From Magnetospirillum sp. XM-1 (GTDB lineage: Bacteria; Pseudomonadota; Alphaproteobacteria; Rhodospirillales; Magnetospirillaceae), in NCBI RefSeq assembly GCF_001511835.1, contig NZ_LN997848.1, forward strand, positions 1 to 64,000: a stretch of 64,000 bases of DNA, read 5' to 3'. Shown here piece after piece: positions 39,112 through 48,132 of this stretch. Both the position numbers and the translations under genes were made by a program. The notes below the pieces were generated by a model. It worked only from the letters and a program-made list of their open reading frames with translations. It did no database searches and was not told the DNA's origin. Numbering within the stretch: position 1 is the first letter of the stretch; every line of letters begins with the position of its first letter.

Positions 39112-40668
39112 ATGGATGCGCTTCACTCTGAGCCATGCTCCCCGGCGCTCGGCCCGATGTTGCACGTTCCGAGCCTGGTTTACGGTTCGGTGTGCAGCGG
39201 GATCGAAGCTGCGACGGCGGCCTGGGAGCCGTTGGGCTGGCGGGCTGCATTCTTCGCTGAGATCGAGCCATTTCCTTCCGCCGTTCTGGCGCACCGCCAT
39301 CCAGCCATTCCCAATCTCGGCGACATGACCCGCATCGACGGAGCGGATTGGCGCGGCAAGATCGACATTCTGGTAGGCGGAACACCCTGTCAGGCGTTCT
39401 CGGTGGCGGGCCTGCGTAAGTCGCTTGATGACGCCCGCGGCAACCTTGCCCTCAAATTTGTGGAACTTGCCGATGCCATCGATCCAGCTTGGATTGTTTG
39501 GGAAAACGTCCCCGGCGTCCTGTCCACCCGCGACAACGCCTTCGGGTGCCTTCTGGGCGGATTGGCCGGAGAAGATGGTCCGGTCTTCCCGCCAGGGGGA
39601 AAATGGTCGGACTCTGGTGTTGTCGTTGGCCCCGCGCGCACAGTCGCGTGGCGGGTGCTCGACGCCCAATATTTCGGCTTGGCCCAACGCCGCCGCCGTG
39701 TGTTCGTTGTCGCAGGTGCTGGAGACAGGGCTAATCCCGTCCAGGTACTTTTTGAGCGCGAAGGCGTGCGCCGGGATCATCCGCCGTGCCGAGAAACGGG
39801 GCAAAAAATTGCCCCCACGATTAGCGCACGCACTCATGGCGGTGGCGGGCTCGGGACCGACTTCGATCTTGACGGAGGGCTGATCGCCGAGGCCTTTGGC
39901 GGCAACAACACCTCTGGCCCCATTGACCTCGCTACAGCGCTCAACGCCTGTGCCTCAGCCAGCGGGCGGATGGACTTTGAGACCGAAACCTTCGTCGCTA
40001 CTACCTTGCGGGCACGCGACCTGTCCCGTGGCGTGGATAGCGACTGCACTGACACGCTGGTCGCCCATAGTCTACGTGGTGAGGGCTTCGACGCCTCTGA
40101 AGATGGAACTGGACGCGGTACCCCCCTGGTGCCAGTTGCCATCCCGATTCTGGAGGCCGGTGCCCGCACGGGAAACAGTACTTCCGACCCACGCGCCGGT
40201 ATCGGCATCGGCAGCGACGGCGATCCAATGTTCACGTTGCAGGCGGGCAAGCAGCACGCCGTGGCGTTTACCCAGAACCAACGGAACGAAGTCCGGCACC
40301 TTGATGTTGCCGGTGCTCTTGCGGCCGAGCCGGGCGCCAAACAGCAGACCTACGTGGCGTTCAATATGCACAAGAGCGGCAATGCCCAGTCATCGCTCGG
40401 CATTGCCGTGGATCACACGGACTGCCTGCAGGCCTTCGAGAAATCACCCTTCGCAGTCCATTCGGCCGATATGGCGGTGCGTCGCCTGACGCCTAGGGAA
40501 TGCGAACGGCTCCAGGGCTTCCCAGACGATTACACCCTGATCCCTTGGCGAAACAAAACGGCAGAGAACTGCCCCGACGGCCCCCGCTATCGGACACTGG
40601 GAAATTCCATGGCAGTCCCAGTGATGGCTTGGCTGGGCCGCCGTATCCAGAACGCTGGAAAACGATAA
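39112..40668 (+). CDS. Phage DNA (cytosine-5) methyltransferase
   Basis: The 518-residue protein has motif I (YGSVCSGIEAATAAWEPLGW), the catalytic GGTPCQAFS (Cys93), motif VI WENVPGVL, motif VIII QRRRRVFVVAG and the C-terminal RYRTLGNSMAVPV. The variable region from about 210 to 430 is long and carries Gly-rich and phage-type segments. It modifies phage DNA, probably to evade restriction. The start has no clear ribosome site; ATG 39157 (MLHVPSLVYGS) is an alternative. It is coupled to the adenine methyltransferase by TAATG. Confidence 0.9.
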   Translation: MDALHSEPCSPALGPMLHVPSLVYGSVCSGIEAATAAWEPLGWRAAFFAEIEPFPSAVLAHRHPAIPNLGDMTRIDGADWRGKIDILVGGTPCQAFSVAGLRKSLDDARGNLALKFVELADAIDPAWIVWENVPGVLSTRDNAFGCLLGGLAGEDGPVFPPGGKWSDSGVVVGPARTVAWRVLDAQYFGLAQRRRRVFVVAGAGDRANPVQVLFEREGVRRDHPPCRETGQKIAPTISARTHGGGGLGTDFDLDGGLIAEAFGGNNTSGPIDLATALNACASASGRMDFETETFVATTLRARDLSRGVDSDCTDTLVAHSLRGEGFDASEDGTGRGTPLVPVAIPILEAGARTGNSTSDPRAGIGIGSDGDPMFTLQAGKQHAVAFTQNQRNEVRHLDVAGALAAEPGAKQQTYVAFNMHKSGNAQSSLGIAVDHTDCLQAFEKSPFAVHSADMAVRRLTPRECERLQGFPDDYTLIPWRNKTAENCPDGPRYRTLGNSMAVPVMAWLGRRIQNAGKR

Positions 40669-41924
40669 TGCCCCATCAATTGCCCGAAGCCGTCGAGCAT
40701 TGGCCGCTCGATCGCCTGCGTCCCTATGGCCGCAATTCGCGGACCCACTCGGACGGCCAGGTCGCCCAGATCGCCGCCAGCATCATCGAATTCGGCTGGA
40801 CCAATCCGGTCCTCGCCGACAGCCAGGGCAACATCATCGCGGGCCATGGCCGACTGGCTGCCGCCAAGAGCCTTGGACTGGACACGGTGCCGGTCCTGCT
40901 GATCGATCATCTGACTGAAGCCCAGCGCCGCGCCTACATCATCGCCGACAACAAGCTGGCGCTGAATGCCGGTTGGGACGACGAGACTCTGGCCGCAGAA
41001 CTCCATGCCCTCAATGAGGAGGGCTTTGATCTGGCTCTGACGGGTTTCTCAGACCAGGAACTTGAAGACCTGATGGCTCCCCTCGATGACGAGGGCCAGG
41101 GTGATGATGCGGCTGAGGACGAAGTCCCGGAACCGCCAGAACAGCCGGTATCCCGGCCTGGTGATCTGTGGTGCCTCGGCAAGCATCGACTGCTCTGCGG
41201 CGATTCAACGGTGGTCACCGATGTCGACCGCCTGCTGGCGAACGCGAAGCCGCACCTGATGGTGACCGACCCACCGTATGGCGTGGAATACGATCCGTCC
41301 TGGCGCAATCAGGCTGGCGTGTCGTCCACCACCCGCACAGGCAAGGTCGCCAATGATGATCGTGCCGACTGGAGCGAGGCCTGGGCCCTGTTCCCCGGCG
41401 AAGTCGCCTATGTCTGGCATGCAGCCATCTACGCCAAGACCGTGGCCGACAGCCTGGAGGCCAACGACTTCAAGGTGCGGGCCCAGATCATCTGGTCGAA
41501 GCCCCGCTTCGTGCTGGGGCGCGGGGATTATCATTGGCAACACGAGCCCTGCTGGTACGCGGTCCGCAAGAACGGCACCGGCCATTGGCAAGGGGCTCGG
41601 GATCAGGCCACGGTATGGGCCATCGGTTCGGGTGGTGACGAGGACGAGGCCACCGTCCATGGCACCCAGAAGCCGGTGGAATGCATGCGCCGTCCCATCC
41701 TTAACAACAGTGCCGAGGGCGATGCTGTCTATGAGCCCTTCGCCGGCAGCGGCACCACGGTGATTGCCGCCGAAACCACTGGCCGGGTCTGCGTCGCCAT
41801 TGAACTGAACCCGGCCTATGTGGATGTGGTGATCGGGCGCTGGCAGAAACTGACCGGCCAGAAGGCCATCCTGGAGGGCGATGGCCGGAGCTTCGAGGAC
41901 CTTACGCCCGAGCGGAAGCCATGA
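40668..41924 (+). CDS. ParB-N6-adenine DNA methyltransferase fusion
   Basis: The 418-residue protein joins an N-terminal ParB/Srx nuclease-like domain (about 10-110, with NIIAGHGRLAAAKSLG) to a beta-class N6-adenine/N4-cytosine methyltransferase (DPPYG near 201, FAGSGTT near 358). The order, catalytic motif before SAM motif, is of the beta class. ParB-methyltransferase fusions are frequent in prophages, where they are orphan modifying enzymes. Starts and stops overlap both neighbours. Confidence 0.9.
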   Translation: MPHQLPEAVEHWPLDRLRPYGRNSRTHSDGQVAQIAASIIEFGWTNPVLADSQGNIIAGHGRLAAAKSLGLDTVPVLLIDHLTEAQRRAYIIADNKLALNAGWDDETLAAELHALNEEGFDLALTGFSDQELEDLMAPLDDEGQGDDAAEDEVPEPPEQPVSRPGDLWCLGKHRLLCGDSTVVTDVDRLLANAKPHLMVTDPPYGVEYDPSWRNQAGVSSTTRTGKVANDDRADWSEAWALFPGEVAYVWHAAIYAKTVADSLEANDFKVRAQIIWSKPRFVLGRGDYHWQHEPCWYAVRKNGTGHWQGARDQATVWAIGSGGDEDEATVHGTQKPVECMRRPILNNSAEGDAVYEPFAGSGTTVIAAETTGRVCVAIELNPAYVDVVIGRWQKLTGQKAILEGDGRSFEDLTPERKP

Positions 41925-42130
41925 GGCAATCGCGTCGCATGTCGCTAGTCGAATCCTTCGCCAATGTCGGCGTGGGTTATGGCATTGCCGTTGCGACCCA
42001 GAGCGTGGTTTTCCCGTTATTCGGCGTCCACGTCACTTTGGCGGATGACCTCGCCATCGGCGCGGTATTCACGGTGGTTTCACTGATCCGGAGCTACTTA
42101 CTGAGGCGGGCCTTTGAACGCTTCCGGTGA
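41921..42130 (+). CDS. Small two-helix phage membrane protein (DUF7220-like)
   Basis: The 69-residue protein has two hydrophobic segments (about 14-35 and 40-58) and a basic end (RRAFERFR). The phrase SLVESFANVGVGYGIAVATQ matches a small family I recall as DUF7220. ATGA overlap with the methyltransferase supports it. The function is unknown. Confidence 0.7.
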   Translation: MRQSRRMSLVESFANVGVGYGIAVATQSVVFPLFGVHVTLADDLAIGAVFTVVSLIRSYLLRRAFERFR

Positions 42131-42190
42131 CAAGTCTGCCTTATGCCCTTAGTATTCTTCCGGGATTATTGTCCGGGAAGGAAACACAGT

Positions 42191-42454
42191 ATGAGCAAAG
42201 CCGCGATTTCCAAAGCCATCCGCACCGCCACCGGCTGCACTGTTGCTCAGGCCGATGAGGCCCTTGATGCCGTGATCGCCACCATTCTGGATGGCGTGAA
42301 GACGGAAGGCCGGTTCAGCCTGATCGGCTTTGGCACCTTCTCCAAGTCGGAGCGCCCCGCTCGCCAGGGGCGCAATCCCCGGACCGGCAAGACCATCGAG
42401 ATCAAGGCGTCCTCGACCATCAAGTTCAAGGCCTCCTCGGCCCTGAAGAAATAG
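42191..42454 (+). CDS. HU/IHF family DNA-binding protein
   Basis: The 87-residue protein has the HU fold: MSKAAISKAIRTATGCTVAQADEALD for the helical base, then GFGTFSKSERPARQGRNPRTGKTIEI for the DNA-binding arm. ATG 42191 is chosen for the GGAAGGAAAC stretch upstream. A phage-encoded HU may assist recombination, packaging or chromatin-like control. Its TAG stop is followed by another 67 open codons in the same frame. Confidence 0.92.
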   Translation: MSKAAISKAIRTATGCTVAQADEALDAVIATILDGVKTEGRFSLIGFGTFSKSERPARQGRNPRTGKTIEIKASSTIKFKASSALKK

Positions 42455-42658
42455 GCAAGTCCCATAGCCGTCGATCCTCACGCGGTATCTCGCGCGGCCG
42501 ATGAACTGATCCATGCCCATGGTCCATCCGCGCTAGATATCGCGCGGCACCACGTGGAACGCGCGTCGAGGGCCGGTGACATGCCGGCCCTCGATCAAGC
42601 TTTGATGATCCTTTCCGAAGTCGAGCGGCGTCACTCTGCAGGCTCATCGAGCCGATAG
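42455..42658 (+). other. In-frame open extension after the HU stop, no canonical start
   Basis: Immediately after the HU TAG the same frame stays open for 67 codons and ends at TAG 42656-42658. The translation (AVDPHAVSRAADELIHAHGPSALDIA and on to ILSEVERRHSAG) has the helical, charged look of small alphaproteobacterial proteins. No ATG, GTG or TTG occurs before the conserved-looking part. Readthrough, an ATA start or a decayed gene are the options. Its end overlaps the convergent DUF3489 gene by 28 bases. Confidence 0.45.
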
Positions 42659-43140
42659 ACCCGTCCCCTCCCTTCGACCTTCTCACTGATCACTGCGAGA
42701 CCGAGTTTCATCTTCAAAGTCCCGGCGATGGCGCCCCGCACCGTATGGGGCTGCCAATCAAACCCGCTGCAGATCTCCTCGATGCTGGCGCCCTCGGGCC
42801 GCTTCAGCATGGAAATCAGCATCTCCTGCTTGCTGCCGTCCCGGCGGCGGCGGGGAGTGGCTGGCGGAACGTCCGCGATCACATCGGTTTCGATCCCGAG
42901 CGCGGCATAGGCAGCCGGGGTGGCTCGAAGGGTCAGGGGCGTACCGTCATCGCCCTCCTGCCAAATCGGCGCCCCGCCTTCAGCGGCGGTGGGCTCGATC
43001 AACCCCTTCTTGATCAGGCTGCCGAGCACCGCATTGACCGCCCCGCCGGTCAGGGAGGTGGTGAGAGGCAGAACCAATCCGCCCTCGCGGGCGCAGGCGG
43101 TAGACAGGATAACGGCTTGGGTGTCGGAAAGCTGGGTCAT
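42631..43140 (-). CDS. DUF3489 family protein
   Basis: The 169-residue protein has an N-terminal winged-helix-like half (LSDTQAVILSTACAREGGLVLP) and the C-terminal DUF3489 block SKQEMLISMLKRPEGASIEEI and WQPHTVRGAIAGTLKMKLG. DUF3489 proteins are common in alphaproteobacterial prophages and look like DNA-binding regulators. ATG 43140 has AAGGAG eight bases before it; an upstream in-frame ATG at 43194 lacks one. It is divergent from the terminase genes, so it may control the late operon. Confidence 0.85.
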   Translation of the reverse strand: MTQLSDTQAVILSTACAREGGLVLPLTTSLTGGAVNAVLGSLIKKGLIEPTAAEGGAPIWQEGDDGTPLTLRATPAAYAALGIETDVIADVPPATPRRRRDGSKQEMLISMLKRPEGASIEEICSGFDWQPHTVRGAIAGTLKMKLGLAVISEKVEGRGRVYRLDEPAE

Positions 43141-43240
43141 GGCGATCTCCTTGGTTGGTGACCCATCCATCGCTCTCGGCGCCCACACCATCAACTCAAT
43201 AACCAGATGATTTCATTGCGAATTTTGCGGACTTTCGATC

Positions 43241-43774
43241 ATGGGCTTATCGGTTCGCGCTTATGCGCGCCATCGCGGCGTGAGCCATGTAGCGGTGATG
43301 AAAGCCGCCCGCTCTGGCCGGATCCCACAAGAAGCCGACGGCACCATTGACCCCATCAAGGCCGATGCCGCCTGGGACGCTCAAACCGATCCAGCCAAAC
43401 GTCCGCCGCCACCCTCGAAGGCGACAGCCCCGGCCACAGCCACGAAACCATCGGCACCGCCCAAGGTGAACGACACGCCGCCTGCGGCCAGTTTCACCCA
43501 GGCGCGCACCATGCACGAGGTGGCCAAGGCCCAGCGCGCCCGCATCCAGGTGGCCAAACTCAAAGATGAGGTGGTCGACCGTTCCAAGGCCCTGGCCCTG
43601 GTGTTCAAGCTGGCCCGTCAGGAACGGGATTCCTGGGTGACCTGGCCGGCGCGGGTGGCCGCTCAGATGGCGGTGGAGGCTGGCATCGAGCCTCACACCA
43701 TGCAGACGCTGTTGGAAGCCCATGTCCGAGCCCATCTCGCCGAACTTTCCGACATCCGGCCGGAGTTCCGGTGA
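43241..43774 (+). CDS. Terminase small subunit (Nu1-like)
   Basis: The 177-residue protein has an N-terminal winged-helix segment (LSVRAYARHRGVSHVAVMKAARSGRIP) like lambda Nu1, a Pro/Ala/Lys linker (about 50-88) and a C-terminal helical part that should contact the large subunit. It recognises the packaging site. It overlaps the large subunit gene by 53 bases. Confidence 0.85.
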   Translation: MGLSVRAYARHRGVSHVAVMKAARSGRIPQEADGTIDPIKADAAWDAQTDPAKRPPPPSKATAPATATKPSAPPKVNDTPPAASFTQARTMHEVAKAQRARIQVAKLKDEVVDRSKALALVFKLARQERDSWVTWPARVAAQMAVEAGIEPHTMQTLLEAHVRAHLAELSDIRPEFR

Positions 43775-45716
43775 TCTGATCAGCTTCGATGGGGCCGAGG
43801 AACTCCTAAGCGCCTGGAGCGATGGCCTGCGGCCCGATCCGGCGATGACCGTTTCGGAATGGTCGGATCGACACCGGATATTGTCCAGCAGGGCTTCGGC
43901 CGAGCCTGGCCGCTATCGCACCAGTCGGACGCCGTACCTGCGTGAGATCATGGATTGCCTGTCGCCGTCGCATCCCTGTCGGCGGGTGGTGTTCATGAAG
44001 GGCGCCCAGGTCGGGGCGACGGAAGCCGGCAACAATTTCCTCGGCTTCATCATCCACCATGCCCCCGGCCCGGTCCTGGCGGTCCAGCCCACCGTGGAGA
44101 TGGCCAAGCGCAACTCACGCCAGCGCATCGATACCCTGATCGATGAAAGCCCGGCGCTTCGCAATCTTGTCAAGCCGGCCCGGTCGCGCGACGCCGGCAA
44201 CACCATGCTGTCCAAGGATTTCCCCGGCGGCGTGCTGGTGATGACCGGCGCCAACAGCGCAGTAGGCCTGCGCTCCATGCCGGCCCGTTACCTGTTCCTC
44301 GATGAGGTGGATGCCTATCCGGCTTCCGCCGATGAAGAGGGCGACCCGGTGGCATTGGCCTGCGCCCGCATGGCCACCTTCGCCCATCGCGCCAAGGCAT
44401 TCCTGGTATCGACCCCAACCATCCGCGGCCTGTCCCGGATCGAGCGGGAATTTGATGCCAGCGACCAACGTCGCTTCTTCGTGCCATGCCCTCATTGCGA
44501 GGCCATGCAGTGGCTGAAGTTCGAGCGGCTCAAATGGGAGAAGAACCAACCGGCCAGCGTCCATTACCTTTGTGAGGACTGCGAAAAGCCGATCTTCGAA
44601 CCGGCCAAGGCCACCATGCTGGCAGCCGGGGAATGGCGCAGCACCACCGAGGCAGCCGATCCCGGCACCGTCGGCTTCCACATCTCGGCGCTCTATTCGC
44701 CGCCCGGTTGGCAGTCTTGGGAAACCATTGCCCGTATGTGGGAGGCCGCCCAGGGGTCTGATGATGCGCTCCGGGTGTTTCGCAACACCGTTCTGGGCGA
44801 AACCTGGGTCGAGACCGGTGAAGCCCCCGACTGGCAGCGTCTGTACGATCGCCGGGAAGCCTGGGCCAACGGCACCGTACCGGCAGGGGCGCTGTTCCTG
44901 ACCGCAGGGGCCGACGTCCAGAAGGACCGCGTCGAGATCGATGTCTGGGCCTGGGGACACGGGCTGGAAAGCTGGCTGGTCGACCACATCGTCATCGATG
45001 GCGGCCCGGAGAAGGCGGAGACCTGGGCAAGCCTGGAAACCATCCTGGCAAAGACCTGGAAACACGCCAATGGGGCCATCTTGCGCATTGCGCGGCTGGC
45101 TATCGACACCGGCTATGAGACCTCGGCGGTCTATACCTGGAGCCGCAAGATCGGCATCACCCAGGTCTCGGCCATCAAGGGCGTCGAGGGCTTCAACCGC
45201 TCCAGCCCGGTATCGGGGCCGACCTTCGTGGATGCCACCGAGGGCGGCAAGAAGATCCGCCGCGGTGCGAGGCTGTGGACGGTGGCGGTGTCTACCTTCA
45301 AGTCCGAGACCTATCGGTTCTTGAGACTCGAAAGACCGACCGATGAGGATCTGGCCGAGGGTGTCCGTTACCCGGCCGGAACGGTGCATCTGCCATCGTG
45401 GGCGGATTCGGAGTGGTGCAAACAGTTCGTGGCCGAGCAACTGGTGACGGTGAAGAACCGCCGTGGCTTCACCAAGCTCGAATGGCAAAAGATGCGTGAA
45501 CGCAACGAGGCGCTGGATTGTCGGGTCTATGCCCGCGCAGCGGCCTGGATCGTCGGGGCTGATCGTTGGCCGGATTCCAAGTGGCTGGATCTGGAGGCCC
45601 AGATCGAAGCCGCGGCAAACCCCGACGCCATGGCTCCTGATGAACCGGAAGCCGGTCAGATCCGGCGGGCCAATAGCCGCCCGCGGCGGGTGTTCCAATC
45701 CAGCTACATGGGCTAA
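43722..45716 (+). CDS. Terminase large subunit (GpA family)
   Basis: The 664-residue protein is a lambda GpA-type packaging ATPase-nuclease. The ATPase region has MKGAQVGATEAGNNFLGF (about 91-108) and a Walker B-like RYLFLDEVDAYP (about 188). A zinc-binding pair (CPHC and CEDC) lies near 247-285. The C-terminal nuclease region starts near 390 (TAGADVQKDRVEIDVWAWG). It cuts concatemers at cos sites and drives packaging. GpA-type terminase predicts cos packaging. Confidence 0.93.
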   Translation: MSEPISPNFPTSGRSSGDLISFDGAEELLSAWSDGLRPDPAMTVSEWSDRHRILSSRASAEPGRYRTSRTPYLREIMDCLSPSHPCRRVVFMKGAQVGATEAGNNFLGFIIHHAPGPVLAVQPTVEMAKRNSRQRIDTLIDESPALRNLVKPARSRDAGNTMLSKDFPGGVLVMTGANSAVGLRSMPARYLFLDEVDAYPASADEEGDPVALACARMATFAHRAKAFLVSTPTIRGLSRIEREFDASDQRRFFVPCPHCEAMQWLKFERLKWEKNQPASVHYLCEDCEKPIFEPAKATMLAAGEWRSTTEAADPGTVGFHISALYSPPGWQSWETIARMWEAAQGSDDALRVFRNTVLGETWVETGEAPDWQRLYDRREAWANGTVPAGALFLTAGADVQKDRVEIDVWAWGHGLESWLVDHIVIDGGPEKAETWASLETILAKTWKHANGAILRIARLAIDTGYETSAVYTWSRKIGITQVSAIKGVEGFNRSSPVSGPTFVDATEGGKKIRRGARLWTVAVSTFKSETYRFLRLERPTDEDLAEGVRYPAGTVHLPSWADSEWCKQFVAEQLVTVKNRRGFTKLEWQKMRERNEALDCRVYARAAAWIVGADRWPDSKWLDLEAQIEAAANPDAMAPDEPEAGQIRRANSRPRRVFQSSYMG

Positions 45717-46330
45717 TTGATCGCCTTCTTACGGCGACCATTACGATGGCTGGCCAATGGGCCGCGTCGACGGTCGGCAAACCAGGACAGCACCCGCCGG
45801 ACATGGGCTTCGTTGATATCCTGGGGATCAAACGGCTTCCCGTACCATTCGAGCATCCGACGATGTTCCTCGTGGGTGGGATTGAGCATCGCTTCGAGGA
45901 AATCCATGAAGCCGGGAGGCCCTCCGACATCATCGGGGGGACAACGCTTGGCGCCATCGACGAACACGGGGTAGTCGACCTCGGCATCACCGTCCCGCAC
46001 GGATTCAATGACGATGTCGTGCTGCCAGTTGTCGCCAAAATCGTAGGTGTAGAGGAATTGCCCGACACCTCGCTCGACCAGCGTCTTGAGGCGGATGCTT
46101 TTGGCGTTGTAGGTCTTGCGCTCGTACATGTCATCGTCGGGATAGGGCTCGCTGTAAATCTTGTCCCCGACCCGGAAATCAAACAGGTGCTCATCTTGCC
46201 AGCCCATGGCCACCTGGATGATGTCGTGCAGCCCCATCAAGCTGGTCGATAAAGGGACATCCACCCGTCGCCAAATCTTGGGCTCGATGTCTTGAAGTTC
46301 GATCCTGATCCGGGCGATCGGTTCGATCAT
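45713..46330 (-). CDS. Plasmid pRiA4b ORF-3-like protein (prophage cargo)
   Basis: The 205-residue protein has the PRiA4_ORF3 core: RIRIELQDIEPKIWRRVDVP, LHDIIQVAMGWQDEHLFDF, and TYDFGDNWQHDIVIE with PPDDVGGPPGF. The family is widespread on mobile elements, and its activity is not established. It is on the strand opposite to all head genes and separates terminase from gpW, as expected of an independently expressed cargo gene. It overlaps the terminase stop by four bases. Confidence 0.88.
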   Translation of the reverse strand: MIEPIARIRIELQDIEPKIWRRVDVPLSTSLMGLHDIIQVAMGWQDEHLFDFRVGDKIYSEPYPDDDMYERKTYNAKSIRLKTLVERGVGQFLYTYDFGDNWQHDIVIESVRDGDAEVDYPVFVDGAKRCPPDDVGGPPGFMDFLEAMLNPTHEEHRRMLEWYGKPFDPQDINEAHVRRVLSWFADRRRGPLASHRNGRRKKAIN

Positions 46331-46448
46331 GTGCCGCCTCTTTGAATTCTTTCGTTGCCATACGGTATCCGGCGACCCGTGCCGGCATCAATCGCACACA
46401 TCAAATTTTCTCTGACATGCGCAGCCTTGCTGCTCGTGGGGATGATCC

Positions 46449-46658
46449 ATGACCATCGACGAACTCAAGGCCGAGCGCGAACGGGTGCTGGCCCGGCGCA
46501 ATGCGCTGGTCAGCCGGGTCACCGTCGGCGATCGGACCGTCCACTATGACCTGGCCCAGGCCGACAAGGTTCTCAATGACCTCGATCGCCGCATCGCCCA
46601 GGCCGAGAACCGAGCGCCTCGCCGCCGGGTGCTGACCGTCGCCAGCAAGGGGCTGTGA
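46449..46658 (+). CDS. Head-tail joining protein gpW-like
   Basis: The 69-residue protein (MTIDELKAERERVLARRNALVSRVTVGDRTVHYD) matches the size and helix-hairpin-helix pattern of lambda gpW, which seals the portal and provides the docking site for the next connector. It is in the expected place between terminase and portal and overlaps the portal start. Confidence 0.85.
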   Translation: MTIDELKAERERVLARRNALVSRVTVGDRTVHYDLAQADKVLNDLDRRIAQAENRAPRRRVLTVASKGL

Positions 46659-46660
46659 TC

Positions 46661-48124
46661 ATGCTGGGCAGCGTTCGCCGCAGGCTCGGCGCCTGGATCG
46701 GCGGCTCGTGGTTTTGGGGTGGGTTCGAGGCAGGCCAAGGCAATCGCCGACTCAAGAGCTTCCAGGCGACCCGCGCCCATCTCAATACCCTGATCGCGGC
46801 GGCCGGTCCGGACATTACCGCGCGGGCCCGCTATTTGGTCCGCAACAACGGCTATGCCGCCAATGCCATTGAGAGTTGGGCCGGCAACGTGGTGGGCGCG
46901 GGCATCAAGCCGTCCTCGCTCATTGGCGATTCCAAGCAGAAGGCCGCGGTCCAGAAGCTCTGGCTAGCCTGGACCGATGACAGTGACGCGGAGGGGCTGA
47001 CCGATTTCTACGGCCAGCAGCGCCGGGCCGCCCGGGAGGTGTTTATCGCAGGCGAGGTGTTCTTCCGCTTCCGTCCCCGCCGACCCGAGGATGGGTTGGC
47101 GGTGCCGCTGCAGCTTCAGATGCTGCCCTCCGAGATGCTGCCGCTGAACCGCAATGAGGATCTGCCCGGCGGCAATGTCATCCGCCAGGGTATCGAGTTC
47201 GACGCCATCGGTCGGCGGGTGGCCTACTGGTTCCTGCGCCGCCATCCCGGTGATCTGACTGATCCCGGTATGGCTGGTGAACTGACCCGGGTGCCAGCAG
47301 ACGACATCATCCATGTGATCGACCCGGTCGATGCCGGCCAGTTGCGGGGCGTTTCGCGCTTCGCCCCGGCCATCGTGAAGCTATTCCTGCTGGATCAGTA
47401 CGATGACGCGGAACTGGACCGTAAGAAGGTGGCGGCCATGTACGCGCTCTTCGTCACCACGCCGTCACCGGGCGAGCCCTTTGACATTGCCGAGGACAGT
47501 GGCTCCGGCGATCGTCTGATGGATGTCCAGCCCGGCCAGGTGGTCATGCTGGAACCGGGTGAGCAGATCCAGACCTCGGCACCGGCCGATGTGGGCGGCT
47601 CCTACGAGGCCTTCCAGTATCGGACCTTGCTGCAGATCTCGGCTGCCCTGGGAGTGCCCTACGCCTACCTGTCCAATGACATGCTGAAGGCCAACTACTC
47701 CAACTCGCGTCTCGCGTTGCTGGAGTTCCGGCGCCGGATCGAGGCTTGGCAGCATGCCGTCATGGTCCACCAGCTCTGCCGGCCGGTCTGGCAGCGTTGG
47801 ATGGATATGGCGGTTATGTCTGGCGCCTTGACCATCCCCGGCTATGAGAAAGCTCGAGCCCTTGCACAATCGTGCTCCTGGTTGCCGCCCAAGTGGGATT
47901 GGGTGGACCCGATGAAGGACGCCCGGGCCGAGATCGAGCAGATCGACGCCGGTCTCAAGAGCAGGACCCAAGCGTTGGCCGAACGTGGCTTCGATGCCGA
48001 GCAGGTGGATGCCGAGATCGCGGCCGACAAGGCCCGCGAGAAGTCTCTGGGCTTGGTTTTTGGCAGCCCGCCGCCCGTGCCGCCCGGCGATCCCAATGCC
48101 GCCGATCCGGCAGCCCCCAACTGA
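46661..48124 (+). CDS. Portal protein (lambda gpB family)
   Basis: The 487-residue protein has lambda portal hallmarks: RARYLVRNNGYAANAIESWAGNVVGAGIKP near the N-terminus, RAAREVFIAGEVFFRFRPR, and the LGVPYAYLSNDMLKANYSNSRLALLEFRRR segment near 330. The dodecameric portal is the DNA entry channel of the capsid. A GTG two codons earlier (46655) also overlaps the gpW stop; the ATG at 46661 is chosen. The C-terminus is Pro/Ala-rich. Confidence 0.93.
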   Translation: MLGSVRRRLGAWIGGSWFWGGFEAGQGNRRLKSFQATRAHLNTLIAAAGPDITARARYLVRNNGYAANAIESWAGNVVGAGIKPSSLIGDSKQKAAVQKLWLAWTDDSDAEGLTDFYGQQRRAAREVFIAGEVFFRFRPRRPEDGLAVPLQLQMLPSEMLPLNRNEDLPGGNVIRQGIEFDAIGRRVAYWFLRRHPGDLTDPGMAGELTRVPADDIIHVIDPVDAGQLRGVSRFAPAIVKLFLLDQYDDAELDRKKVAAMYALFVTTPSPGEPFDIAEDSGSGDRLMDVQPGQVVMLEPGEQIQTSAPADVGGSYEAFQYRTLLQISAALGVPYAYLSNDMLKANYSNSRLALLEFRRRIEAWQHAVMVHQLCRPVWQRWMDMAVMSGALTIPGYEKARALAQSCSWLPPKWDWVDPMKDARAEIEQIDAGLKSRTQALAERGFDAEQVDAEIAADKAREKSLGLVFGSPPPVPPGDPNAADPAAPN

Positions 48125-48132
48125 GGTTTTCC

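Noticed and set aside
43241..45716. Mu-like transposable phage
   Set aside because: A Com-like protein hinted at Mu, but there is no MuA/MuB transposase, and the GpA terminase, gpW and gpE-type capsid are lambda-like.
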